Positions 53,678-64,000 of a DNA stretch of 64,000 nucleotides are shown here, in pieces (within the stretch, counting starts at the first letter, position 1; every line of letters starts with the position of its first letter). The notes below the pieces were generated by a model, which saw only the letters and a program-made list of their open reading frames with translations, was not told where the DNA came from and ran no database searches. The DNA is from Paroedura picta (lineage: Eukaryota; Chordata; Lepidosauria; Squamata; Gekkonidae), in the NCBI RefSeq assembly GCF_049243985.1, contig NC_135384.1:10784501-10848500 (forward strand), given 5' to 3'. Made by a program: the position numbers and the translations under genes.

Positions 53678-55748
53678 GAGAGTATAAGTCTCTGCCTTTG
53701 ATTTTATTCAATATGTATTTTTGTCAAATGCCAGGGGAAGACAATTGTATAGGGGGATAAGAGTTGCAGAGAGCAATACATTCCTTGGGTAAATGAGAAG
53801 CCATGAATATGATATATAATACATATACAATGTTTAACTCAATTTTCTGCGATGGTAGGTGGTAATGCCAGCATCTACTGGAGTCTTGCATGATGTCCAC
53901 CCTCCTAAATGGTCAACTCTATCCTGCCTGTGAGTCCATGAATATTTAGATCTACTGTTCAGGTTCCTCCTCGTCAAACATACATTATTTCTTTGAGGTA
54001 GACATGCCATTCCTCTTCTCCAAACTATGACACTTTGTTCTCATGCAGAAGTTCTGCTATTCCCAACAAAGTTTGCTGTTTGTGCCCCTCTATCTAGGCT
54101 TTAGATTCCAAGGTTTGCTTTGCAACTGCACAGCTTTTGGGGTTGCTTCCCCATATTACTAGAACCACATCCCAGATCATGTGCGGAAGGAATCCAATTT
54201 TCTGGGTTTTTTGGTAGGACCTAAATCAATTCTGCAGGGGCTGCAAAATGGAGCCATACAACCAGGTTTACAGTGGAACCCAAAAATAACAGCTATCATG
54301 GAAGGCTGGCCTCACCACTAGGGGGAGAAAGAAGGGGAAGATCAGCTCCTGCCAAATCTCCCCCATTGAGGATTCTAGTGGGGGCTATGAAAAACCTGGA
54401 AATGTTTTAGATTTTAGATATTTATATATTTTTTAATGTTGTTACCTGGCCTGAGATTTTGGAAGAGCATGGTACAAATAAAAAATGTTGTTGTTATTTA
54501 TGGGAGTTGTTTTCAGAGTTTTGGTGGCAGTTTCAAATGGGTAAAGAGGGTGTATGTGCTCTGGATTTAAAAAATGGAGGGATGTGTTCTACCTGACAAT
54601 GCAGTTTTTCTATTCTTAATATTTGACTTTATTTGCTCCAAGGGGCTCCACCCCTGCTCACTCCACTCACCAACCCATAGGACACTGCTATAGTTACTGA
54701 CTGAGCAACTATTGCTAGGGTTGCATCAAGCAGGTGGGATATGGAGTTCTCTTAGTATTACAGTTGAGCTCTATACTACAGAGAGCAGTTCCCAGTGGTA
54801 TACCTAGCCTATTTGGTGCCCAAGGCAGGTGGATGGGCAGGGCTTAGTGACACAGGGGTGGGGAGTTGGTGACACAAAGGTGAGGGGCATGCCTGAGCAT
54901 CCTCTCTAAGCACCAAGCTGCTTAAAGAATAAAAAAGTTTTTACCGTGAAAAGAAACTATCAAAAGAGGATAGAAGAGAGCCCACCTAATCGTAATCTGC
55001 AATAATTCTGTCTGTTCTGAAGGTAAGCAGGGAGGAAGTATGCTTAAAATAGCAGGAAGTCTGCAAATGAGTCAATCAGAGGAGACTATTTGAAAAATAT
55101 CAGGAAGTTCCTATTCTAATTATGCTAAATACCCATTTCCTCCAATGCCGCTATAGGATATTCTTCATGTTCTTTTGAACCACACATAATACAGATTTGG
55201 CATATTCCAATAAAGAGATCCAGCAAAGCTAGAAGGGTCACATTCCCCATCTTGTTCTTGGTAGAAGTTATCAGCCAAAGCAACCAAAGCAGTCTCTGTT
55301 CCAAATTACAGCCTGAATCTAGCTGTAGGAAAGGAGATGATGTGAGCCATTTTCTCCTCATTGATCAAAAAGTGACAGATAAATGAAGAGTAATGTTTAA
55401 AGGATCTTCCAGAAAAATGCAAAGGATTTGAAGAAAAGGATCATTGACCATATCCTTTCATGGCTCATCTTTTTCTCAGAATGAGAGCATACATACATGT
55501 GAAAACAAACAAGAACGTAGCAAAGCAAATGACCAAATGTAATAATGAATATGATAAAAACCAATGCAAAAATAAAAAAGTATCCCCCTATGATTTGTAT
55601 CCGAAATTGTTCACAAACAGGACCAAGAACAAATAAATTGCACTCATCCATGGTTATTTTACTTTAATTATTCAAAAAATGCATTTTAAAGCAGATGGAC
55701 GTCAGAAGAATCTGTAAACTGTCAAAGACAACTCCTCGAAGGAATAAA
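53678..55748. other. Convergent intergenic region between V2R-E and V2R-F
   Basis: The 3' flanks of both genes meet here. Near 54400-54500 an L2-like tail is suggested (TTACCTGGCCTGAG followed by AAATAAAAAATG). A hydrophobic minus-strand frame at 55397-55651 has no V2R or other family motif and was not accepted as a gene. I see no RNA gene. Confidence 0.5.
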
Positions 55749-58700
55749 TCATTTATTCAATGATTTTTTCCCCCTTTTGAGCCATTCCTTGCTGTTCATT
55801 TTTGACTTTAGCACAATGATGTAACACTTGGGGAAAAACATGCACCCCAACAGCCCACCACTAGAAACTAAGATGGAAAAGATCTCCAGAACCACTGTGT
55901 ATTTCCCTTTAGTGCTCAAGTAGGTTGGGGCAAAAGACAGCCAAACAACGCAAAAGACCAACATGCTGAAAGTGATGAACTTGGCTTCATTGAAACTGCC
56001 AGGTAGCTTCCTGGCTAGAAAAGCCATAGTGAAGTTTGTAATGGCCAAGAAGCCAGTATAGGCTGGGCCAGAGAACAACATAGCCATGGACCCCTCATTA
56101 CATACCAGTATAATTTCTTCCCTCACTGAATGCATATCAGCATCAAGGAATGGGGGAGAGGTTGTCATCCACACTGCACAAATGCCTAAATGGATAAAGG
56201 AGCAAAAGACAGCTATGTAACTAGCTGTTCTTTTCCCCACCCATTTCTTCATCCTGGATCCTGGCCTGATAGTCATGAACGCAAGGACTACAGTGACCGT
56301 TTTGGCCAAGATACAAGAAACAGCTATTGAGTACAGGATGCCAACGGCAGTATGACGAAGGATACATGTCAAATTGTTAGGTCGGCCAATGTATAACAAT
56401 GTACAAAGGAAGCACAGCAGGAGGGAGATGAGAAGGGTGTAGCTGAGGTTTCTGTTATTGGCTTTCACAAGGGGAGTGTCGTTGTGTTTCAGAAATGTTC
56501 CTAGTACCAGGACTGTGATCAAAGCAAGTGCAAATGTTCCAGTGGCTATACCAATGCCCAAAGGTTCTTCGTAGGACAAGAAGGTTATTGTTTTGGGGAT
56601 GCATGAAGCGTGGTCCTGATCTGGATAACATTCATCCGGGCATTTAAAACAGTCATACATGTCTGAAAAAAAAGAGAAGTAGTCGTGTCCGTCATACGGA
56701 ACAGCCATAAAATAATAGAAAAGAAACAAGTTTTTATACATTCTCTTCCCAGCCCCAGCCCCAGCCCAACGTTCAACAGGGTTTTTATCTAAGGGGATAC
56801 CTACCATGCAAAGCCTGTGACTCCCTGCCTATTAAATATTCCCAATAGATAAAGGTTTTCTTTTTCTTAATTGAATTTGAATGGGCATTTTATGGTCATT
56901 GATTCCTCTCACTTCATCCACTAACTATTTTGGCACCATTAGTAAGTTGTTGTTGCTGCATCTTTTTTTTTTTTTTTTTGCTTAGATTTGAACAGCTGGG
57001 GGATCTGGATAGACCTGAAAAAATAATCTTGTTTTCCTCTCCCCCCACTATTTCCTCTTTCTCTTCCCTGAAAGACCCCGTAGCCTCTCTCATTTCCCTT
57101 TTTCCCCCTCTCCTCTCCACTCACTACCCAAGCTACCTTCTCTTCTCCCCCGGCAACCTGTCCCCTCTCCTAGGTCAGGACCAAAACTCACAAAGACTCG
57201 CAACCCCAATACTTTCAACTTTCTCCACTTCCTTCTCTCATCCCTTCCTTCTCTCTAGAGCAAAAGAAAATCCATCTGGACCCTGGTTTTGACATGCATG
57301 TTTCTCTGGATCACACACCCATAACTTTGATGGCACCATAACTCTCACCATTCTGGCCAGATACCATCCCTTCAGGACATGGAGTGCAATCATAGCAGCA
57401 GAATGGCTTCCCTTCTTTCTTTTTCTTCCGAAAACCTGGGCGACAGTCATCATTGCATACAGAAAGAGGCCGTGCCTAATGAAAGAGGAGCATGTTACTG
57501 TTCAAATTAATGGCTCTAGAATTTCAGATTTCTGGAGAGAGCTTGCCAGATCTTGCCATGTTCTCAAGCATAATAGAATGCATAGTTGAGCCTTCATTCT
57601 GTAACGAAGGGCCCAAGTAAAAAAGAAGGCCATAGTTCAGGCCACCTTGACTGATTTGGATTACAAAGAAATGTATGTAGCTCCATGACTGTGATAAATC
57701 ACATAAAGTAATGACTTCTGGTTCATAAAGGCTGTTGCACTGTTCCACTGGAGCAGATGGTAATATCAGATAATCTGTCACCGTCTTCACAGGAAATGTT
57801 GTCATTAGTCATATTATGCAAGACTATTTTGGTAGTGCTTAACATCCTGGAAATTACCTAAAATGCATGGGTTTTGAGATGGTTGAATCAGTATGGCATC
57901 TGTCACATATGGTGGCAATGTTCTATAAAAGATTTTGGAAAGCGCTAGTAGATGTCCCTTTTAGAGTTAAGAAAAACATTTCATATCCCTTCTAATATGA
58001 AGGATACCTATGCTACTATAATGCACGGATTCCTACTTTATAAACTTACTAGGGGCCAAACCCGTTGCATTCAGGAATACAACGGACACTAGATTGGGGT
58101 GGGTGGAAGAACTCTGCAGATGGCCTCTCCCTCCCCCCCCCCCCCCAGGACCTGGAAAGGCTGCAGGCTGGAGGCTCCCAGGCAGAGAATCCACGGGCAG
58201 GGGCAGCTCTCATGCAGCAGGGATCTGCAGCCTCTGAGCCCCAGAAGGAAGTGGAAGGAGCAGGGGGTGGTTAGAGGTGGGGGATAGAAGGCGATTGGCT
58301 GGCCACTGGACAGACAGGCAAGCCGATTGGAGGACGAGGCACTCAGAGCGGGACAGCCGCCCTGAATGTGTGTTAAGTGAGTGGCACTCAATCCATAAGA
58401 CACACTCCTCCTCCAAAGCCTTACTGAAAATATATTATATGGAACAAATAAAGGCAAGACCAGTGTTTTGTTTTGTATTTGGCTGGAAATGAGGGGAGAG
58501 CGAGACGTCCCAGTGAGAATCTTTGCCAGTGAGCCCATAATGACTCTTAAAAGTCCTGATGATAGAAATTGTTGTATGTATTTAATATGCTAATTAAAAA
58601 AAAAAATACCAAAACAGTAATCCACAGACAAGAACTATCTCCTGGCATGCACCCTTGCGCTGAAAACAAGCATTCTTCTGACCACGTCCTTGTTCAAGTC

Positions 58701-61700
58701 TTACCTGGTTAAACCAGCTGTGCCATGAAATGGCATCCTCATGAATGGTGAGCACTGGGTCTGCAGGAGTCTTGGGATCCACACGGCCAACTTTTACTCT
58801 ATGAAAAGACTGGTTTGGGAAGGTGAGCCAATTGATGACATCAAACCCCGCGACTAAGTTCCTGTTTTTGTCAAAAGAAAGGTTGTCCCCAGCGCTGTTG
58901 TTAAATGAGACTCGTCTCAGAAAATGGTGGAGCTGGATTCAAAGGGAGAACATTTTTTTTAAGGTGGACTGACCCTTTCCCGCTGACTCAGAAACATCTG
59001 CCCTTCAGGGGTACCAACTTCAGAGCACAATTAATCCCAGACTTAGCCTCCATGCTTGTATTCGTTTGCAATTATTATTCAGTCTTAACTGAATATTTTA
59101 GTACACTGCCAAATATACAAATATACTGTACGAATATACTATACAAATATACTGATATCTTGCCCTGCATTCTGTAATGGCCTTTTCCTTCCAGAATTCC
59201 ATTTTTTCCTCCAGATCTATTATTCCCCCTCTCCCATGGGGGATATGGATTATTTTTTCAAGCCACCAAATCGCATTGAATATAGTCCTGCCTGTTCACT
59301 AAGTTTCACTGCAAACTGCAAATTTCAAACAAATTGCCCCCAAGGGGTTTACTTCTTTGGGCCTCTGACCTCCTACTGGTCTTTATTGTTTCCTAAGGGG
59401 GGGAAAGGTCGTGTTTTCTCCAGGGCAAAGAAACCAAAAAAACAAGAGATGCCACTTCCCCAAAGCCTCCAAATGCAAACAGAAACAACAAGCCCAACAG
59501 AACCAGGATCAAACCACAGAATCCAAACCAAACCAATTTAAACAAGGATCACTGTTGCAAGCCCAACATAATCAAAGTCAAACTAGCGATTCCAATTGTC
59601 ATGACTGGACGCACAGCTCTAATACTCTCTGTAACATCTGAACCCATTGCCTGGGACAGCTGCCTCTCCCTCCTCTCCCCCCCCCATTGCAACCGAAACC
59701 TGTTAAAATGAAAGAAAAACAGACCCGGTCCTTAAAATGCCCTCTTCAGATATTTGGGGAGCATTCTGAGAATCATATATACTGCTCAGGATTCCCAAAT
59801 ATACCCAAAAAAATGCTGATTAGTTTTTCTCAGATGTATAACTGCATATGACTCATCTTAGGCTGGAAGCAGGCATTGAGATAATGGAAAGATAATATTC
59901 CTAGCCTAGAAATTAGGAAAATTCCCATGTAGCTCCTACACAGTTAAGACATAAAACATTAGGTGCAGGAGGTAAGTTCAGCAGTAGAATAGGCTGACTA
60001 AGGAGGTAGTAAGCTCCCTCTCACTGCTGGTCTTTAAGCAGTGATTGGACTGATACTTATCATGGATGCATTAGACTGATCGCACATTGAGTAGGAGGTT
60101 GGATTAGATGGCCTGTATGGCCCCTTCCAACTCTATGATTCGATGATTACCTCCCACAACTGCTGATTTTGAAGCTTTATCCTCTGTCCATCTATTACTG
60201 CTCTGCTTTTGGAATTGAATGAATACATGGCATGTAAAGCATGGGCCACAGCATAAACAGCATTGTAGAGGCTGTAGCTATGGCCAGTCATCATTTCAAA
60301 GTTATGTTCAGAAAGGTTCTCCAATCTCTCCTCTCCAGTGCAGTTCTTCATACTCATGTTGCCCAGAATAGAATCTGGAACAGCACAGTCAAAGGCATAT
60401 GACCAGAAGTCCCTGATGAAATTATCTTCCTTGACATCTGAAGGGTTCCTACTCTTTAAAAACTGTTGGAATCCACAAAGTTCATTGGAATGAATCGCCA
60501 CGGATATAGCACCATGCAAGGCTTGCATACCCCAACTCCTTTTATTGGCAAAGGATTTTAATTCCATCTGGGCTGTCAGAATCCACACTTTGCCTTTTGG
60601 CTTTTGAGCTATGGGTTTATTTTTTAACCAACTTAGCACCCATCTGAAAACTATCATGGAAGTATTGTCTCCGTAGAAGATGTGGACATTGGCCGTTTTG
60701 TCCACGGGTGCATCGTACAGCTCCAGCCACCATTTCTGAACTTTTTCCCAGTTGTTAGCAATAATGAAACTGGAACAGGATTCTATGAAAGCAAAACAGA
60801 TGCCATATTGGGAAAATACTGGATACATCGTCTGCACAAACCATTCTGTATGCACATCAGCCGCTGTAAAGAATCCAATCCATGTCCACTTAAAATGGAG
60901 AAGTAAGTGGAGAATCGCCATGAACTGATGAGTTTCAGATGGGAACATCTGGTAGAAGAAAGGCACTTGGGTGTTATCAGCCATCACTGGAGCTGAGTCA
61001 TAGAAGAGCTAAAGGACAGATTTGTTTAAGAAAAGAAAAAAATGAAACTTTTCCTATTACATGCCTACTTATTGCTGCAGTATTTCCAGTTTTCAAGCCC
61101 TGGATTCTATAAGCAAAAGGCAGGAGAAGAGGGAAGGGCCATTTCCAGAGTTGTTTTGGCCTTGGATGAAGAATTCTGCAGGGCCAAGCCTAGCAACAAA
61201 TATTGTCTAATTCTGGATTGGATATTAACTTGTAATAGAAATAACAGTCAATTCTTGACCTTCATGCATGTACTAAAATCTCTGTCAATTTTTCCTGTGA
61301 ATCTGGTTTGAGCCACACTGGATATGATCTTCCTCTGACCTGTGGATACTGGAATGGATCTAAATAATAGGCTAGTAATGCACCTCTATATGCGCTGCAC
61401 CTGCGTGTTTGTCAATAAAGCATATACTGCATACACAAAAAGTCTCTGGTCCTCTGTCTTCTCCAAAGGGAAGCAAAACGAAAAAATTGTACATGTTGTT
61501 TCCACACATGTGTATACGATTTATTTTACAACAGTAAATGGCTCAGGATTATACAAAATGTACCCTTCTCTGTTTCCATATTACAAAGTCACATCTGGAA
61601 GGGACAGTGTCAATGCCATTACCCCACCTGCATGTCATACCTGTGGAATCTTGTAGAGGCCCAAAACATCTGATATAGGGTAGGAGATTTCCGAGTCAAA

Positions 61701-63615
61701 TCCCTTAATGATAGCGATGACTCTGTCTTGGATGTCACACTTGTAGTTGAGGACAAATCTGTTCCTTGTGGAAACCAGTTGCATCGCAGCACGATAAGCC
61801 CACCTTGAATTCAAATAGCTGTCGTAGAGATTGAATCCCAGTGTGATATTCGGTAGGATTTGCAAGTTTTCATTGATTTCCTTTATAGCAAAAACCAAGG
61901 CCAGGACGTGCTGGTAGTTCTGAGTCATTACACTACCACCACCACCCAAAAAAAAGATTTCCATTATTTGATAGAAAATTATTTTTATTTAGAGTTATTT
62001 AGGACATGTATGTAAAGCATAACATATTTATCCTTCCCCTTATATAACATCTAGATTCGCGTCCAGTAACAATTTAGAGACCAATCAAATTTACATGCTA
62101 TCAGCTTTCGAGAGTCAACTATCCTTTCCTTGCCTACCATTTCCTTTTCTTTACAACAATTTTTACAATAAATGACATAATATTTCAGAATGCAGCCAGT
62201 CTTGTCCAGCATGATGGATATGCGAAAGCACTGACCTTTGTAGAACGGCGAGATTTTGGAAGCTAAGCAGGGTTAGTATTCATATGGAAGACTACCAAGG
62301 AAGACTCTGCAAAGGAAGGCAATAGAAAACCAACTGTGCTTCTCACTGGCCTTGAAAACCCCTTGCTAGGGTTACTATAAGTCATTAGTGACTTGACTGC
62401 CCATACATTCATCCCCTGACCTGGAGAGCTTAGGCAAGCCCAATTTTGTCAGATTTCAGAAGCTAAGCAAGGTTGATCCTGGCTAGAATTTGTATGGGTG
62501 ACTCCAAGGAACACCAGGGGTCATGACATGGAGGCAAACAATGGCCACCTACCTCCAACGTCCCTTGCCTGGCTGCCTGTCAATCCAAGGATCTCCTGGC
62601 AACACTACACATGCCATTCAATACATAAATAAATAATACATTTACACATATATTTACACATGGGGCAGTCTTCAGAATGTGTTATCAGCAATGTAGTCCT
62701 ACGCAGAGTTACCCTGTTCTAAGCCTATTGACTTTGATGGACTTAAGAAGATCTAACTGTGCATAGAATAGATTCAAATGAGTAGCTGTGTTGGACTTAA
62801 GTAGCAAAATAAAATCAGAGTCCAGTAGCACCTTTAAGAGCCAAGGCGTGAGCTTTCGAGTGCAAGCACTCTTCCTCAGACTCTGATTTTATTATGCATA
62901 GAATAGTACTGCATAGATGTATACTGCAGGCCAGTCTGTTCAAATATTCTTCTTCTTACTGGACCTCTAGGGTAAAAGGGCTTCTTTCTTAAAGTTTCTT
63001 TTTTTCAGGAAGGAAGGAAGGAAGGAAGGAAGGAAGGAAGGAAGGAAGGAAGGAAGGAAGGAAGGAAGGAAGGAAGGAAGGAAGGAAGGAAGGAATCTGT
63101 TAAACCACTATTACAAGGCTGTATATCCTAGCAATTTATTAGCTGAGCCAAGTTCTACCTCTTACATTTCTACAATACATTTCAAGGACAGTTCAATTAC
63201 TAAATTGCATCTTTGTCCCTTTGAGAAGCATCCTAGAGGAAAGGGACAGAGTTTCAATGCTAGACTGTGTCCTAAATCCTAGTGGTACCACCTCCATTGC
63301 TCAGGTTGCTGCATTCTGTGCCTACTGATATAATTGGTCTCTCAGTGAAGATAACCTATAGGATTCGGGGGGGGGGGGGAGAGAGAACAATCCTTACATC
63401 CATTTTCCAGACCGTATTCCAGCAGGTTGTCTTTTGAAGGAGTCTGGGGTGGTGAAAATGAATGTCTGAAAAAGAATGCCACCAATGATGAGATCTCCTG
63501 GTTGGTAATATTCGTGATGACTTGGATGAGGGTCCCATATCTCACATTTGACAGCCTGAGTCTCACTCACCATGTGAGGCAGGAGCAGCACAACCATCAC
63601 CACTAACATCACCAT
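55749..63615 (-). CDS. V2R-F, divergent vomeronasal type-2 receptor, intact six-exon gene (878 codons)
   Basis: Exons in transcript order: 63398-63615, 61641-61932, 60151-61008, 58705-58932, 57349-57475, 55749-56662 (stop TAA). Start [17 protein letters not shown] is a signal peptide. The Venus-flytrap part has [51 protein letters not shown] and [17 protein letters not shown]. The hinge is SVCNDDC...[14 protein letters not shown]. The 7TM exon starts [17 protein letters not shown] and ends [17 protein letters not shown] with a lysine-rich tail. Exon 3 ends LWE rather than WQ. It belongs to a different V2R subfamily from B-E. The exon 2 acceptor lies in a T-run followed by GGTGGTGGTGGTAG. Intron 3 begins almost at once with a CR1 tail, and intron 1 holds 5S-SINEs and a microsatellite. 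Confidence 0.93.
58045..58540. other. Repeat-like GC-rich segment in V2R-F intron 4
   Basis: It starts ACTAGGGGCCAAACCCGTTG, then a C-rich run, several CAGG/GGCTGC-rich stretches and GCGATTGGCTGGCC, and ends near AATAAAGGCAAGACC. Its base composition differs from the AT-rich surroundings and it looks like an interspersed element, but I could not assign a family. No reading frame matches a known protein. Confidence 0.35.
59975..60148 (+). mobile_element. CR1 LINE 3' end abutting the V2R-F exon 3 donor
   Basis: AGTAAGCTCCCTCTCACTGC, GGTTGGATTAGATGGCC and CCCCTTCCAACTCTATGATT are the sense CR1 terminus, ending in the ATTCGATGATT repeat. The last bases overlap the first intron bases of V2R-F (minus-strand donor GAG|GTAATCATCG, plus 60151/60150). 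The element thus inserted within about five bases of the splice site. Confidence 0.8.
62195..62405 (+). mobile_element. 5S-rRNA-derived SINE in V2R-F intron 1, copy 1
   Basis: GAGATTTTGGAAGCTAAGC and AGGGTTAGTATTCATATGG match the 5S-derived core. The fused body GCCTTGAAAACCCC and AAGTCATTAGTGACTTGAC follows. It lies next to a second partial copy in the same orientation. Confidence 0.75.
62405..62600 (+). mobile_element. 5S-rRNA-derived SINE in V2R-F intron 1, copy 2
   Basis: CAGATTTCAGAAGCTAAGC, AAGGTTGATCCTGGCTAG and TTTGTATGGGTGACTCCAAG are the core. The body GGTCATGACATGGAGGC differs from copy 1, so this is a separate insertion rather than a local duplication. Confidence 0.65.
62770..62895 (+). 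repeat. Interspersed repeat related to 5085-5255
   Basis: ATTCAAATGAGTAGCTGTG, AATCAGAGTCCAGTAGCACC, AAGGCGTGAGCTTTCGAG and TGCAAGCACTCTTCCTCAG match the left arm and loop of the palindromic copy in V2R-A intron 3. AGACTCTGATTTTATTATGC closes it with a partial inverted end. Confidence 0.65.
63007..63095 (+). repeat. GGAA microsatellite
   Basis: About 22 uninterrupted copies of AGGA in V2R-F intron 1, 300 bp from exon 1. Uninterrupted tetranucleotide runs of this length are usually length-variable. GGAA tracts can bind ETS-family factors, but no use here is implied. Confidence 0.97.
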
Positions 63616-63796
63616 CCTGAGTACAGGTCCTTCCTTGGACTCCTGGACTTGAATCTACAGCAACCTCACTAGTCTCTGGGATTGCTATGGCCTGACTTGA
63701 ATGACTGGTCTATCTGCTGACAGGAAGGACTACAATGCACAAAGCATCCTTGCCCCTGCGTTATTCCTACCCTCCTTTTGCACTGGAAGAGGTCGT

Positions 63797-63804
63797 ATTT
63801 ATAC
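63797..63804 (-). promoter_or_regulatory. Candidate V2R-F TATA box
   Basis: TATAAATA on the minus strand lies about 185 bp before the V2R-F ATG. No TTAATTAA block like that of V2R-C to -E is visible nearby, in keeping with a different subfamily. Single-motif evidence only. Confidence 0.4.
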
Positions 63805-64000
63805 CCTTCTCCGTATTTCCATGTCATTTTTGTTATTGAGTGCTGGAGCTCCACAAGGGATCTAGCCACCGGCAGAATAAATTATATCTCTTCACATAAT
63901 TTCAGGAGATACAGGTCAAAGTTGCATACTGACGGTGGTGTTGATTTTGCACTAAGCTATTATCTTCCTCTTAACCAGCAGCAAAGCCAGCAATTAGATC

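Noticed and set aside
55397-55651. 84-codon hydrophobic minus-strand frame
   Set aside because: No family motif, no partner exons and no similarity to V2R helices. It lies in AT-rich DNA where such frames arise by chance.

Overview
The window is vertebrate genomic DNA holding a tandem cluster of vomeronasal type-2 receptor (V2R) genes, class C GPCRs of basal vomeronasal sensory neurons. The host is most likely a squamate reptile, possibly a gecko-like lizard. That inference rests on the V2R expansion together with a Sauria-type SINE with a Bov-B-like tail, 5S-rRNA-derived SINEs, L2-like and CR1 LINEs and short DNA-transposon MITEs. The species cannot be fixed from the sequence alone.

I resolved seven V2R loci by placing exon borders by hand. 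All complete genes have the same six-exon plan: signal peptide exon (218-233 nt), a 292-nt exon, a large ligand-binding exon (831-858 nt), a 228-nt exon, a 127-nt cysteine-rich exon and a seven-helix exon of about 0.9 kb. Intron phases are identical throughout. V2R-A (2462-9370, +), V2R-B (19934-25698, +), V2R-D (37839-45926, +), V2R-E (47655-53677, +) and V2R-F (55749-63615, -) read open across all exons (882, 869, 868, 868 and 878 codons). V2R-C (27363-36166, +) is open except for one extra G in a G run inside the 7TM exon. A relic with only exon 5 and the first 71 bases of exon 6 lies at 13592-14750.

Region by region: 1-2461 is upstream DNA with little recognisable content. V2R-A follows. 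The gap from 9.4 to 19.9 kb is a repeat-rich desert. It holds a 1.5-kb array of an 8-bp CCAAT-containing unit, a GC-rich block that may be a solo LTR, several SINEs and LINE tails, and the V2R relic. From 24.8 to 45 kb a unit of about 10.5 kb is tandemly duplicated. Its borders fall inside genes, so V2R-B, -C and -D share nearly identical 7TM exons, while V2R-B differs in the ligand-binding exons. V2R-E looks like a mosaic of C/D-like 5' exons and promoter, B-like exons 4-5 and a divergent exon 6. V2R-F is the most divergent gene, lies on the opposite strand and converges on V2R-E.

The genes do not form an operon or pathway. Each neuron is expected to use one or few of them as pheromone or chemosignal receptors. 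The interest lies in how the array evolves: unequal duplication, exon homogenisation, homopolymer slippage, and repeat insertions or deletions that date the copies. No bacterial, viral or RNA-gene system was found.
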